The notes beneath the pieces were generated by a model. The model searched no databases and was not told the origin of the DNA. It saw only the letters and a program-made list of their open reading frames with translations. This document shows, piece after piece, positions 48,264 to 57,279 of a stretch of DNA of 61,916 nucleotides. The stretch's first letter is position 1; each line of letters begins with the position of its first letter. Both the position numbers and the translations under genes were made by a program. Location of the stretch: the NCBI GenBank assembly GCA_028282545.1, contig JANQHT010000023.1, forward strand, positions 1 through 61,916, read 5' to 3'. Origin of the DNA: Spirochaetales bacterium. GTDB lineage: Bacteria > Spirochaetota > Spirochaetia > DSM-27196 > Alkalispirochaetaceae.

Positions 48264-50734
48264 TCCGCCTCCTCCATTGTGTGAACCACGGCGCGATCAT
48301 CCTCGCAAACGAGCATCGCCGCCACAAGGCGCGTGAAGGCGCTCTCGGTGGTGAGGACCCCCATGGGAATCGCACCGCGGCGCCACAGTTCGTGGGCCGT
48401 CACGTACTCGGAGAAGTCTACCGTCCCCTCCTGTTGCGAGGTGCAGAAAAAGGAGACTCCCCGCCGCGCCCCTTCGTCAAAGGCTTTTCGCAGGGAGAAG
48501 GGCGTCTCCCTCAGGTTGGCCGTACCGGTGTCGTAGATTTCGAGAATGAAGTAGCGCACCCCGGCATCCATGAGGGATATCAAGGCGTCGCCGGACAAGC
48601 CCGGGTATACCTTGATCACGAACACCGACGATAACGCCTCCTCGAGGCGCGAGGTGAGTTCAGCCCGCTGAAGCTCTCGCGCCTCCGCCGCCAGGGCCGG
48701 CGCACTCCTGCGCAGCCCATCCTTGTTCCAGTTGCGAAAGACGCCGGCATAGAAGTCCGATCGGTCCCCTGCCACTTCGTCCCGGCCGGCTCTCCCCGCG
48801 GCTCCGCGGGCGACGGCGGTATAGCCGGCGCGTTCGAACTTGAGATTGATCGGGTAGAAGTCGTCCTTCCCGTAGACGACGTGCACGCCCCGCTCTTCTC
48901 CGGCGGCGACGAGGATGGACGCCCGCAGATTATCCACCGCGTCGCTCCTGCCGCCGGCATTGCCGGGAACGGCGCTTGCCGTCAGAACGATGGGGACCGG
49001 CGCGTCGGAAAAGAACCAGTAGACGAGGCTCGCCGTGTACGAGAGCGTGTCCGTACCGTGGGCAATGACGACGCCCCCGGTGTTGGCGCTCGTGATCGTC
49101 TCGTTCACCGTCGTGATCAGCGCGGCCCAGTCGGCCGGCGTGATCTCCTCGCTCAGGAACTGCCCGAGCTGCACCTCCGAGAAGCGCAACGAGTCGGGAA
49201 CGGCCGGGTCCCCGGCAAAGAGTTCGTGGACGTCCACAAGGTCGCCGGGCACCACGAGACCGTCTTCCTGGCGTCGCCCCGCGATCGCCCCGCCGAAGGA
49301 GAGGACGTGGATGACGTTGTAATCGAGTTTGCGTCTGATCAGCTCCTGCAGAAGCTGCGGTTCGGCCCGCCCCGCCGTCGCCTTCATGACCTGCCCCACG
49401 AGGAACCCCATGGGCCTGGCGTCGCCCGCTTTGAGTTGATCCACGGCACGGGTGTTCTCGGAGAGGACGGTATCGATGAACTCGCCCAGTACCGTCTCGT
49501 CGCGAATCTGCTCCCACCCTTCCCGCTGGATGATCGTCTCCGCGTCGGTGTCTTCCTCGAAGATGCGCGTCAGGGTCTGCTTGGCGATCTTGCCGTGGAT
49601 CCGGCCGTGGGCCAACATCGACAGGAGCGACGCCAGGCGTGCGGGCGTCAGGGCCGTTTCCGTCAGTGTCGTGGCGGCGCGGTTGAGCCATTTCTGGACG
49701 TCCCCGGCCATCCACAGAGCGGCCTGGTCCGGCGCGGCGCCGGCGGTGACGGCGGCTTCGAAAAAGTCCGCCGTGGCTCGCTCGTCACAGAGAAACTCCG
49801 CCTGCGACTGGGAGAGGCCGTAATAAGATACAAACCGTTCCCGCCGGGGAGCAGGCAATTCCACCAGCCGCGATTCAACGCGTTCCAAGAACGCCTCGTC
49901 CGCGGTGAAGGGCGGCATATCGGGCTCCGGGAAGTACCGATAGTCGTGGGCGCTCTCCTTGGTGCGCATCGTCTCCGTGATGTCGCGGTTCTCGTTCCAG
50001 AGGCGCGTCTCCTGCGGTATGGAGCCGCCCCGTTCGAGCACTTCCTGCTGCCGGGCGATCTCGTACGTGAGCGCCTTGCGAACAAAGCGTGAACTGTTCA
50101 TGTTCTTGATCTCGACCTTGCTGCCGAGTCCGGCGCCCCGGAGGTTCACGGAGACGTTGGCGTCGCACCGGAGCGATCCCTCCTCCATGTTGCCGTCACA
50201 GACACCCAGGTAGCGCACGAGGCGCCGCAACTCCTGCAGGAGCGCCTCCGCCTCATCCCCGATCTCCAGGTCCGGTTCCGTGACGATCTCGAGGAGGGGC
50301 GTTCCGGCGCGGTTGAAATCGAGGAGCGACATGTCGCCGGCGTGGATCATCTTTCCCGCGTCCTCTTCCAGGTGGATCTCGTGGATACGAACGCGCTTGT
50401 GATTCCGCCGGAACTCCAAGTCGATGTACCCCTTGGTCCCCAGGGGGCGGTGGAACTGACTGATCTGGTAGTCCTTCGGAAGATCGGGGTAGAAGTAGTT
50501 CTTCCGGTCAAAATGGCACACCGGCGCGAGGTCGCAGTTCAACGAGCGCGCCACCAGATACGCCATTTCGAGGGCTCGTTCGTTCACCGCCGGCAATGTT
50601 CCGGGATAGCCCAGGCACACGGGGCAGACGTTGGTGTTTGGTTCGTCCCCGTAGTTCGCGGCGCAGGAACAGAACACCTTCGTTTCCGTTTTGAGTTGAA
50701 CGTGAATCTCGAGACCCACAAAGGACTGATACAC
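48260..50734 (-). CDS. gatB: GatB fused to an asparaginase/GatD-like domain
   Basis: The 824-residue product is far longer than normal GatB (about 475-500). Residues 1-470 are a complete GatB: FVGLEIHVQL, the zinc cysteines CSC and CPVC, RIHEIHLEEDAGK, and a C-terminal YqeY-like domain ending MGFLVGQVMKATAGRAEPQLLQELIRRKL. Residues about 472-824 are an asparaginase/GatD-type domain: VLSFGGAIAG, HGTDTL (T561, D562), GNAGGRSDAVDNLRASILVA and a probable catalytic-triad Lys at K632. The nucleophile position, Thr in TGGTIA, is Ala483, so hydrolysis by this domain is doubtful. It follows gatA by 5 bp. The role of the extra domain is unknown. Confidence 0.95.
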   Translation of the reverse strand: MYQSFVGLEIHVQLKTETKVFCSCAANYGDEPNTNVCPVCLGYPGTLPAVNERALEMAYLVARSLNCDLAPVCHFDRKNYFYPDLPKDYQISQFHRPLGTKGYIDLEFRRNHKRVRIHEIHLEEDAGKMIHAGDMSLLDFNRAGTPLLEIVTEPDLEIGDEAEALLQELRRLVRYLGVCDGNMEEGSLRCDANVSVNLRGAGLGSKVEIKNMNSSRFVRKALTYEIARQQEVLERGGSIPQETRLWNENRDITETMRTKESAHDYRYFPEPDMPPFTADEAFLERVESRLVELPAPRRERFVSYYGLSQSQAEFLCDERATADFFEAAVTAGAAPDQAALWMAGDVQKWLNRAATTLTETALTPARLASLLSMLAHGRIHGKIAKQTLTRIFEEDTDAETIIQREGWEQIRDETVLGEFIDTVLSENTRAVDQLKAGDARPMGFLVGQVMKATAGRAEPQLLQELIRRKLDYNVIHVLSFGGAIAGRRQEDGLVVPGDLVDVHELFAGDPAVPDSLRFSEVQLGQFLSEEITPADWAALITTVNETITSANTGGVVIAHGTDTLSYTASLVYWFFSDAPVPIVLTASAVPGNAGGRSDAVDNLRASILVAAGEERGVHVVYGKDDFYPINLKFERAGYTAVARGAAGRAGRDEVAGDRSDFYAGVFRNWNKDGLRRSAPALAAEARELQRAELTSRLEEALSSVFVIKVYPGLSGDALISLMDAGVRYFILEIYDTGTANLRETPFSLRKAFDEGARRGVSFFCTSQQEGTVDFSEYVTAHELWRRGAIPMGVLTTESAFTRLVAAMLVCEDDRAVVHTMEEAE

Positions 50735-50739
50735 GACCG

Positions 50740-52149
50740 TTACTCCCGATCCGCGGCCCAGGGCGGTTCCATCCCCGGGGGAAACTCGACCGGAAAGATC
50801 TCTCCGATCGTCCGCGCCGCGGCAAAGAGGCGCCCTTCACCAAAAGGGGGCGCCATGAACTGCATGCCCACGGGCAGACCGCCGGCGAGTCCCGACGGCA
50901 CCGTGAGGGCGGGGATCGCCGCCAGGTTGGCCGTGCCGGTGAAGCGGTCCGCCACTTTCTGCTGAAAGGCGTCCATCTCTTTGGAACCGTGCGGGAAGGC
51001 CTGCGTCGGAAAGACCGGGGAGCAGATAAGATCGACGCCGGCGAAGGCCCTCTCGATCTCACGCCTGATCAACGTCCGGATCTTCTGGGCGCGCAGATAG
51101 TACTGATCCTGGAAGCCGCTGCGCAGCACGTACGTCCCCAGGACGATCCGGTTTTTGACCTCCGATCCAAATCCTTCGGTCCGCGATTTTCTGATGAGCT
51201 CTTCCGGGTTTTCCGAGTAGTCGGTGCGGTGGCCGTACCGGACGCCGTTGAAGCGCGCCAAGTTCGCGCTCGCTTCCGCGGAGGCGATCGTGTAGTAGGC
51301 GGGCACCACGTATTCCAGCGTCGAGAGCGCAATCTCTTCGGTCTCGTACCCGGCGTCGCCGAGCGCTTCAACAAAGCGCGCGTAGTTCTCCGCAACCTCC
51401 GGCGAGAGTCCCAGTTCGCCGCCGAGGAAGCCGATTCGGGTTGCTCCGGAATCGGGCGGTGGTACCGGGTGGTCCAGGGAACTCTGGTCCATGACATCCG
51501 AGCCGCTCATCGCGGCGTAGGCCGCTTCGAGCACGTCCACGCTCTCCGCGGCGGCACCGATCACTTCCAGGGACGAGGCGTAGGCCACCAGGCCGTGGCG
51601 CGAAACGGTCCCGTAGGTCGGTTTCAGGCCGTAGACTCCGCAGAACGCCGCGGGCTGGCGGATCGATCCACCGGTATCGCTTCCGAGGGCGACCGGAACC
51701 ATGCGCGCCGCCACCGCGGCGGCGGAACCGCCGCTGGATCCACCGGCGACACGAGAAACGTCCCAGGGGTTGTTCGTCTCACCCAGGGCCGACGTCTCCG
51801 TGGACGATCCCATTCCGAACTCGTCGAGGTTGGTCTTGCCCACAACGCGCGCTCCCGCCCGTTCCAACCGCTCAACCGCAGTCGCCGAGTACGGTGAAAC
51901 GAGCGGCTCGAGGATTCGCGACCCGCAGGTGAGGGGCATGCCCTCAACCGCGATGTTATCCTTGACCGCCACCGGGACTCCCTCCAGACAGGTATTACCA
52001 CCGTCCGCTCCACTATCCGACGGAGCGCCGCCGTTTTGGCGGATCGAACCGGTCACGTGGAGGAATGCGCCCACCGATTTGTCCCGCCGGGCGAGAAATT
52101 CAAGATAATTGCCCTGGCCGGGCGCGTTTTTCAACGTTTTTGGCCACAT
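50740..52149 (-). CDS. gatA: Aspartyl/glutamyl-tRNA amidotransferase subunit A
   Basis: GatA is the glutaminase subunit that supplies ammonia for tRNA amidation. The 469-residue product has the amidase-signature catalytic set intact: K63 (VAVKDNI), the cis-Ser in [12 protein letters not shown] and the nucleophile Ser in the same motif. The [13 protein letters not shown] loop and the C-terminal [20 protein letters not shown] are also present. The N-terminus is about 15 residues shorter than in typical GatA, as if the first helix were missing. The start at 52149 is 6 bp after the gatC stop and has no clear ribosome site, so translation is probably coupled. Confidence 0.95.
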   Translation of the reverse strand: MWPKTLKNAPGQGNYLEFLARRDKSVGAFLHVTGSIRQNGGAPSDSGADGGNTCLEGVPVAVKDNIAVEGMPLTCGSRILEPLVSPYSATAVERLERAGARVVGKTNLDEFGMGSSTETSALGETNNPWDVSRVAGGSSGGSAAAVAARMVPVALGSDTGGSIRQPAAFCGVYGLKPTYGTVSRHGLVAYASSLEVIGAAAESVDVLEAAYAAMSGSDVMDQSSLDHPVPPPDSGATRIGFLGGELGLSPEVAENYARFVEALGDAGYETEEIALSTLEYVVPAYYTIASAEASANLARFNGVRYGHRTDYSENPEELIRKSRTEGFGSEVKNRIVLGTYVLRSGFQDQYYLRAQKIRTLIRREIERAFAGVDLICSPVFPTQAFPHGSKEMDAFQQKVADRFTGTANLAAIPALTVPSGLAGGLPVGMQFMAPPFGEGRLFAAARTIGEIFPVEFPPGMEPPWAADRE

Positions 52150-52155
52150 TTGGTG

Positions 52156-52434
52156 TTACAATACGTTGGGAATAGCGATAAACCGATCTTCTAGATCGGG
52201 TGCACTCTCAAGCAACTCGTCCGCGACGGATCGCTCGTTGCGCGTATCCGGGCGTGTTCGATTAGTCGTAGAGAATGCGTGGGTGGTGGGTTCCACACCG
52301 TCCACCGGCGCCGCGGCCATGACGGCGAAATAGTCGAGCATCTGCGATACGGATCGTTGGACCGTGTCGGACTCGTCCGGCGCCAGCTCGAGCATGGCCA
52401 TGTCGATGGTGGTCGTGAGTTCGGCAGAGTCCAT
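52156..52434 (-). CDS. gatC: Aspartyl/glutamyl-tRNA amidotransferase subunit C
   Basis: The small GatC subunit stabilises the GatA-GatB interface. The 92-residue product has the two typical parts: an N-terminal helical segment (MLELAPDESDTVQRSVSQMLDYFAVM) and the conserved belt VDGVEPTTHAFSTTNRTRPD, followed by LLESAPDLEDRFIAIPNVL. It is the first gene of gatC-gatA-gatB-aspS. I chose the ATG at 52434 over a TTG at 52443 because the TTG touches the -10 box. The ATG lies 8 nt after that box and has no Shine-Dalgarno sequence, suggesting a leaderless message. Confidence 0.92.
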   Translation of the reverse strand: MDSAELTTTIDMAMLELAPDESDTVQRSVSQMLDYFAVMAAAPVDGVEPTTHAFSTTNRTRPDTRNERSVADELLESAPDLEDRFIAIPNVL

Positions 52435-52442
52435 GCTCAGCA

Positions 52443-52471
52443 ACTATGACAACAGGAGTTGGCCGTGTCAA
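52443..52471 (-). promoter_or_regulatory. Promoter of the gatCAB-aspS operon (leaderless candidate)
   Basis: On the minus strand a perfect TTGACA (52471-52466), a 17-bp spacer and CATAGT (52448-52443) end 8 nt before the gatC ATG. Transcription would begin at or within 2 nt of the start codon. Confidence 0.65.
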
Positions 52472-52481
52472 CAACGGCGGT

Positions 52482-52510
52482 TTGACGAATGCGCGCCGGG
52501 CGAGTAGGTT
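52482..52510 (+). promoter_or_regulatory. Promoter of the GH63-like glycosidase gene
   Basis: TTGACG (52482-52487), a 17-bp spacer and TAGGTT (52505-52510) precede the GTG at 52548 by 37 bp, with an AAGGAT ribosome site in between. This is a normal leader, divergent from the gat promoter. Confidence 0.5.
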
Positions 52511-52547
52511 TGGTACCTCAAAAATCGAGCAGCAAGGATAGGCACGG

Positions 52548-53969
52548 GTGGTAAAAAAAGAGTTCCCCACGATCCATTTTTACGATCAGGATTTTGTCGA
52601 CATCTACGAGCAGACGTGGGCGTGGATTCAGGACTACTGGCAAAGGGGCACCCGTTCCAGCGGCCTGCAGTCGCGGTTCTTCGTCTCTCCCGAGACGGAC
52701 CGCATCAACCAGTTCGACGCGATCTTCTCAACCTTCTTCCTCGTATACAGCAACCGGAAGTACCCGGAGACGCCGCAACTGGACAACTTCTACGGCAAGC
52801 AGGAAGCGGACGGCGCCATCCGCTGCGAGTACTCGATCAAGAGCGGCAAACCGATCCTGACGGACGACAACCCGGAGGGCGTGGGTCCGCCGCTCTTTGC
52901 CTGGGCGGAGCACAACCTCTACCACAAGATCGGCAACAAGAAACGTATCAAGGACGTGATGCCCATTCTCGAGGCTCACTACAACTGGCTCGAGACGACC
53001 TTTCGGGACGATTCGGGGATGTACGCGGTTCCGGTGGCGGCAACGACGATGACCAACGCGCCGCGCAATGGGGCGCACTACCTGATCGATTTCAACGCCC
53101 AGCAGGCGCTCAACGCGCACTTCATCGCGGAACTGGGCCACATCCTGAACGACAAGGACATCGAGTTCCGGTACAGGCAGCGCTTCTTCTCCATCAAGAC
53201 GCGGGTCAATCAGCAGATGTGGAACGACGAGGCGGGGTTCTACTTCGATCTCGACGTGAAGCAACAGCAGGTTCCCGTCAAGACGATCGCCGGATTCTGG
53301 CCGCTCCTGACGCGTATGCCAAACGAGGCGCGCGTGGAGAAACTGCTCGCCCACCTGTCCAACACAAAGACCTTCGGGACGGAAAACCCCTTCCCTTCAC
53401 TCGCCGCGGACGAACCGGACTTCTCCGAGGACGGCAACGGATACCGCGGGTCGGTGTTCCCGCCCCTAACGTTTTTTATCGTGAAGGGTCTCGAGGTGCA
53501 GCAACAGTACGAGCTTGCCCGGGAGTACGCTATCCGGCACCTCTACTACATGCTCGACACGCTGCATCCGGAGGGACGCGAAAAGGGATCTGTCTGGGAA
53601 GCGTACAAACCCACCCGGGACGGCGCCGCCGAATGGAAGGGTAACGACGCGTTCCCGCGGGAAATGCACCTTCCCTACATCGGCCTCTCGACAATAGCGC
53701 TCATGATCGAAAACGTGGTTGGTCTCGAGGTGAGCCTGCCGCGAAAAACGGTTCGTTGGACGGTGCCCACCCTGGAGATCATGGGCATCGAGAACCTCTC
53801 GTTGAAGCGCAACACCATCACCATCCTGAGCAAAAAGAGCGGCCGCGGCTGGGAGATTCGGCACGAGTCGGAGAAGCTCTACTACTTCACACTGGACCTG
53901 CTCGGGGACAAGACCAAGACGCTCCCCATCCCCAGCGGCAAGTGCTCGATGCTGGTGGAGAAACTGTAG
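52548..53969 (+). CDS. GH63/MGH1-type (alpha/alpha)6 glycoside hydrolase
   Basis: The 473-residue cytoplasmic protein (no signal peptide) has the layout of the bacterial GH63/trehalase-like clan. Features are INQFDAIFSTFFLVY, QLDNFYGKQEADGAIRCEYS, GPPLFAWAEHNLY, a mid segment MTNAPRNGAHYLIDFNAQQALNAHF and KTIAGFWPLLTRMP. It then has RGSVFPPLTFFIVKGLE and the acidic KGSVWEAYKPTRDGAAEWKG near the end. Relatives hydrolyse glucosyl- or mannosylglycerate, trehalose or related alpha-glucosides, often as compatible solutes; which one applies here is not evident. It is followed by a Gfo/Idh oxidoreductase in convergent orientation. Confidence 0.85.
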   Translation: MVKKEFPTIHFYDQDFVDIYEQTWAWIQDYWQRGTRSSGLQSRFFVSPETDRINQFDAIFSTFFLVYSNRKYPETPQLDNFYGKQEADGAIRCEYSIKSGKPILTDDNPEGVGPPLFAWAEHNLYHKIGNKKRIKDVMPILEAHYNWLETTFRDDSGMYAVPVAATTMTNAPRNGAHYLIDFNAQQALNAHFIAELGHILNDKDIEFRYRQRFFSIKTRVNQQMWNDEAGFYFDLDVKQQQVPVKTIAGFWPLLTRMPNEARVEKLLAHLSNTKTFGTENPFPSLAADEPDFSEDGNGYRGSVFPPLTFFIVKGLEVQQQYELAREYAIRHLYYMLDTLHPEGREKGSVWEAYKPTRDGAAEWKGNDAFPREMHLPYIGLSTIALMIENVVGLEVSLPRKTVRWTVPTLEIMGIENLSLKRNTITILSKKSGRGWEIRHESEKLYYFTLDLLGDKTKTLPIPSGKCSMLVEKL

Positions 53970-54070
53970 GCCGGTGACCCTGGGGCGCGGTCAGGTATTC
54001 GCGCGGCCTCGTGCCGGCTCAATCAACTGTCCGTGGGCCCACCACCTCTCCGCGCCGAATCAAAACCGAA

Positions 54071-55060
54071 TTAGCCGACGCGTTCCCACCCCCCGCTCTT
54101 CTCGCTCCGAAAGATCGCGTCCAGCACTCTCTGATTTGCAAGCGCGTCTTCCGGCGGCGTGGGCGGGGCATCACCGCTTCGAAGCGCCCGCGAAAAGGCC
54201 TCGAACTGGAGGCGGTACTGGTCCGCAGGCCCCGTCGCGATATCGCGTGAACCCACCCCGTTCGAGACGTGGACGTTCAGCGGTACGTCGGGAAACGCGT
54301 TGAACGGGAGCTCCACGCGAAGGAACCCACCCGATCCCCAGATCGTCACCGTCTGTTCGCTGTACGTTTGTGTTCCCACGGTGAACTGCGCCTGTACATC
54401 GCCGAAATCGAGCAGTGCCGAGGTGAGGCGGTCCGTTCCAAAATCGGGGTCTCGCTGGACCAGGGAGACAACGCGTTCCGGCTCGCGCCCCAGGAGGTAA
54501 CGGGCACTGCTCGCGGTGTAGCAGCCGATGTCGAGCAGGGCGCCGCCGCCGGCATCGGTACGGTTGCGAATGTTCTTTGGATCACGGTTGTTGTAGAAGA
54601 AGCTCGACTGGACGGCGGTAACACGCCCCACTTCGCCGATCTGAACGGTTTCGCGGGCGCGGATCCACTGCGGATGGTAGCGGTACATAAACGCTTCCAT
54701 CAGGAGAACGCCTCGTTTGTTCGTATGCTCGATGAGTTCCGACACCTCATCTGCATGGAGTGCAAGCGGCTTTTCGCAGAGAACGTGTTTCCCGGCGTCG
54801 GCCGCCTTTTTCACCCACTCCACGTGCATATGGTTCGGGAGCGGGATGTATACCGCCTCGATGGACGAATCGGCGAGCAGCTCTTCGTAGGAACCGTAGG
54901 CCCTGGGAATGCCCATGTCGGCACCGGCGGCCCGCGCCCGGTCCAGGGAACGGCTGGCGATTGCCCGGACATCGACGATCTCGCTGTGCCGAAGCGGCGC
55001 GGACACGCGCAGGCGATAGTGGCCCGATACGCTGAGAACTCCCCACGTGACTGGTTTCAT
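54071..55060 (-). CDS. Gfo/Idh/MocA-family oxidoreductase
   Basis: The 329-residue product has the two-domain layout of NAD(P)-dependent sugar/inositol oxidoreductases. A Rossmann N-terminus has IASRSLDRARAAG, YGSYEELLADSSIEAVYIPLPNHMHVEW and the catalytic EKPLALHADE motif (Lys of EKP). The MEAFMYRYHPQW segment and GGGALLDIGCYTASSARYLLG with the catalytic His region replaced by Tyr follow. The nucleotide loop reads GVLSVSGHY instead of the usual GxGxxA, which is unusual. GAGGAG lies 9 nt upstream of the ATG. The substrate is unknown. Confidence 0.9.
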   Translation of the reverse strand: MKPVTWGVLSVSGHYRLRVSAPLRHSEIVDVRAIASRSLDRARAAGADMGIPRAYGSYEELLADSSIEAVYIPLPNHMHVEWVKKAADAGKHVLCEKPLALHADEVSELIEHTNKRGVLLMEAFMYRYHPQWIRARETVQIGEVGRVTAVQSSFFYNNRDPKNIRNRTDAGGGALLDIGCYTASSARYLLGREPERVVSLVQRDPDFGTDRLTSALLDFGDVQAQFTVGTQTYSEQTVTIWGSGGFLRVELPFNAFPDVPLNVHVSNGVGSRDIATGPADQYRLQFEAFSRALRSGDAPPTPPEDALANQRVLDAIFRSEKSGGWERVG

Positions 55061-55098
55061 ACTATCTTCTCCTCGTTACATCCGTGGGCGCGCACCGC

Positions 55099-55911
55099 TC
55101 ACGGGCGTTCTGATACGCGCCGCAGATCCTCGGCGCTTCCGTATTCCGACACAAACCATTCGACCAGGCGCCGGGAAATGCTGATCCGGTGGGGAATGCG
55201 CTCCGGGAGATCCCCCGGTCCAAACCAGCCGGCGTCGTCGATCTCTTCAGGATCGGGCGTGATGTCACCGGCGGCCCACTCGGCGGTGAAGGCCACCATG
55301 AGCGAGTCGGGAAAGGACCAGGGCTGCGACGCGAAGTACCGGATGTTGCGCACCGAAACGCCCGTCTCTTCCAGCACTTCCCGTGCAACGCACTGCTCCA
55401 GGCTCTCCCCGGGCTCCACGAAACCGGCGAGGACGCTGTATGTGCCCTTGACTTGCTTCGGGAATCTGCGATTGTGCGCCATGAGCAGCCGCCCGTCGCG
55501 GACGACGGCCATGATCGTGGCGGGGGAGATACGCGGATAGTAGGTGGCGCCGCATGCAGTGCACACCTTTGCCGTCTCGTCCGGGGCGGGTTCCGTCCGG
55601 GCGCCGCAGGCCCCGCAGTAGAGTGTGCGGCGGTGCCATCGCGCCAGGTGGTAGGCGCGGTGCATCTCGTGGTAGAGATCGTGCGCGAGCATGTCCATGA
55701 CGGCGCGTCTCTCGACGATTTCCACTCCCTCCCACTCTTTGATCAGGCCCGGCGGGAGATTCTCCACAACCGCGGAAAGGACGCCGTCGGACACCGGAAA
55801 GAGGTGGTGGGGATGGTCGATCGCCACCGGCCCGGCGAGCGGTTCCCAGGTGGTCCCGTTCCGCTTGAGGACGACCGTGCGGCCGCTCGGAAAGAGCCAC
55901 GTCCTCGTCAC
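55099..55911 (-). CDS. nudC: NAD+ diphosphatase / NudC-type Nudix hydrolase
   Basis: NudC cleaves NAD(H) to NMN(H) and AMP and in other bacteria decaps NAD-capped RNA. The 270-residue product has a central zinc ribbon (CGACG ... CTACG), [15 protein letters not shown] leading into the Nudix box [23 protein letters not shown], and the NADH-type motif [11 protein letters not shown] that defines the subfamily. It starts inside the stop of the SDR gene (ATGA). NudC can be connected with the NadR-like and ApbE enzymes of the window through flavin/nicotinamide metabolism, but no operon link exists. Confidence 0.95.
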   Translation of the reverse strand: MTRTWLFPSGRTVVLKRNGTTWEPLAGPVAIDHPHHLFPVSDGVLSAVVENLPPGLIKEWEGVEIVERRAVMDMLAHDLYHEMHRAYHLARWHRRTLYCGACGARTEPAPDETAKVCTACGATYYPRISPATIMAVVRDGRLLMAHNRRFPKQVKGTYSVLAGFVEPGESLEQCVAREVLEETGVSVRNIRYFASQPWSFPDSLMVAFTAEWAAGDITPDPEEIDDAGWFGPGDLPERIPHRISISRRLVEWFVSEYGSAEDLRRVSERP

Positions 55912-56702
55912 GAACGCGCCGCCTGCCGCAGACGGCGATCGAGATAGCGCGGGAACCAGCGCTGGAAGAAGAATATCTGCCGCGCCTTGAAGGTAAGCCC
56001 CGTACGTATGCGCACCCGGCCCCGCTCAACGCCCTTGGTGATCTCCCGGGCGGCACGCTCCGGATCGACACCTTCGCTGAGAATCGCATCCATGTGGCCG
56101 TGGGGTGCGCCGTCGCCGGTAAGGGCGCTCCGGGATATCTCGGTGCGCACAAACCCGGCGATCACCACGTGGGCCGAGACTCCCGAGCCGGCGAGTTCGT
56201 TCGCGAGGGTCGAGTAGAACGCGATCTGGGCCGCCTTGGCCGCACCGTAGGCGGACCGTAGGGGCGCGCCGATCAAGCCGGCCATACTCGAAACGGCCAC
56301 GATTCGGCCGAAGCCTCGGGCAACCATCCCGGGAAGGAGCGCCTTTACCAGGTGAACGCCGGCGAAATAGTCGATTTCCATGATTCGCCGGTCAACGACG
56401 AAATCGGTCTCAACGGTGCGCGCCCGCTGGCTGATCCCGGCGTTGTTGATCAGTGCGTCGATCTCTCGACCCGCCATGGCAGCCAGGGCGTTTTCGCGCT
56501 CGCTTGCGTCACTCAGGTCAAAAGGCAGCACCTCGGTTCCGGCGCCGGCGTTCTCGCATTCGAGTGCGCACGATTCAAGGCGCTCCCGGGAGCGACCGGA
56601 GAGGATGATCGTTCGTCCTTCCCGAGATAGGTGGTGTGCGAGGGCGCGACCGATGCCGGAACTCGCGCCGGTGATCCAGACGGTAGCGTTTGGTCCTACC
56701 AT
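55908..56702 (-). CDS. Short-chain dehydrogenase/reductase
   Basis: The 264-residue product has the classical SDR motifs: TGASSGIG nucleotide loop (about 11-18), LINNAGIS, the catalytic Ser-Tyr-Lys set in VSSMAGLIG ... SAYGAAKA (Tyr-x3-Lys), and FVRTEI. The C-terminal tail is hydrophobic and basic ([25 protein letters not shown]), as in membrane-associated DltE-like or ketosphinganine-type SDRs. The substrate is unknown. It is co-translated with nudC through a 4-bp overlap. Confidence 0.93.
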   Translation of the reverse strand: MVGPNATVWITGASSGIGRALAHHLSREGRTIILSGRSRERLESCALECENAGAGTEVLPFDLSDASERENALAAMAGREIDALINNAGISQRARTVETDFVVDRRIMEIDYFAGVHLVKALLPGMVARGFGRIVAVSSMAGLIGAPLRSAYGAAKAAQIAFYSTLANELAGSGVSAHVVIAGFVRTEISRSALTGDGAPHGHMDAILSEGVDPERAAREITKGVERGRVRIRTGLTFKARQIFFFQRWFPRYLDRRLRQAARS

Positions 56703-56715
56703 TCCAACGCGGTGA

Positions 56716-57234
56716 CTACCCGATTGATCGGCGGTGAAACGCGGTCAATATCGGGTTCAAAACGACATAAGCGATCGCGGAAGCGGCGAAGAGCGAGTAA
56801 AAGGCGTTTCCAAACACGAACCAAAGATCCGCCCAGTAGACAAAGAGGCCGATTCCCCAGATAACGAGCAGTTCAATCACAAAGCCCACGATGCCGGGAA
56901 TCCAGGCGAGGTACCGCAGGTCGACCACGCGTTTGACAAAGAGGAGCGTCAGGAGCCAGGAAACGAGGAGCAGCGCCGGTATTGTGATGCCCGTCGCCGC
57001 CAGGGGATCGCCCCCCTGGGAGTACACGTACGCCCCGGCAGCGGCGACAGCGGTCACCGGGAGCGTCGTCAGGTAGACGATGAGCGAATAGAGCTGGCGC
57101 CACGGCGGTTTGCGACCGTCGTAGACACCGTGGAGAAAACCGAGTATGACGGTAATAGTGGGCAATGCCGCCAGATAGACGATTGAAAGCCGGCGATACG
57201 TATCCAAGTAGGAGAGCAACGTTTCAATCGTCAT
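56716..57234 (-). CDS. Hypothetical membrane protein, five or six TM helices
   Basis: The 172-residue product is strongly hydrophobic, with segments IVYLAALPTITVILGFLHGVY, LYSLIVYLTTLPVTAVAAAGAYVY, ITIPALLLVSWLLTLLFV and IPGIVGFVIELLVIWGIGLFVYWADLWFVFGNAFYSLF. No family is recognised. I chose the ATG at 57234 because the earlier ATG at 57249 overlaps the -10 box of a good promoter. The chosen start is 13 nt after that box, giving a leader of only a few nucleotides. It is divergent from a DMT transporter gene. Confidence 0.7.
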   Translation of the reverse strand: MTIETLLSYLDTYRRLSIVYLAALPTITVILGFLHGVYDGRKPPWRQLYSLIVYLTTLPVTAVAAAGAYVYSQGGDPLAATGITIPALLLVSWLLTLLFVKRVVDLRYLAWIPGIVGFVIELLVIWGIGLFVYWADLWFVFGNAFYSLFAASAIAYVVLNPILTAFHRRSIG

Positions 57235-57247
57235 GACAACCGCGGCC

Positions 57248-57276
57248 ATTCTACTTCAGATAAAACGGACGAGCAA
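57248..57276 (-). promoter_or_regulatory. Promoter of the membrane-protein gene at 57234
   Basis: On the minus strand TTGCTC (57276-57271), a 17-bp spacer and TAGAAT (57253-57248) lie 13 nt before the ATG at 57234, giving a very short leader. The promoter occupies nearly all the space between the two divergent genes. Confidence 0.55.
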
Positions 57277-57279
57277 CGC

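Noticed and set aside
50740..52149. GatA as a non-functional subunit compensated by the asparaginase domain of GatB
   Set aside because: The amidase Ser-cis-Ser-Lys set of GatA is intact, whereas the asparaginase-like domain lacks its nucleophile.
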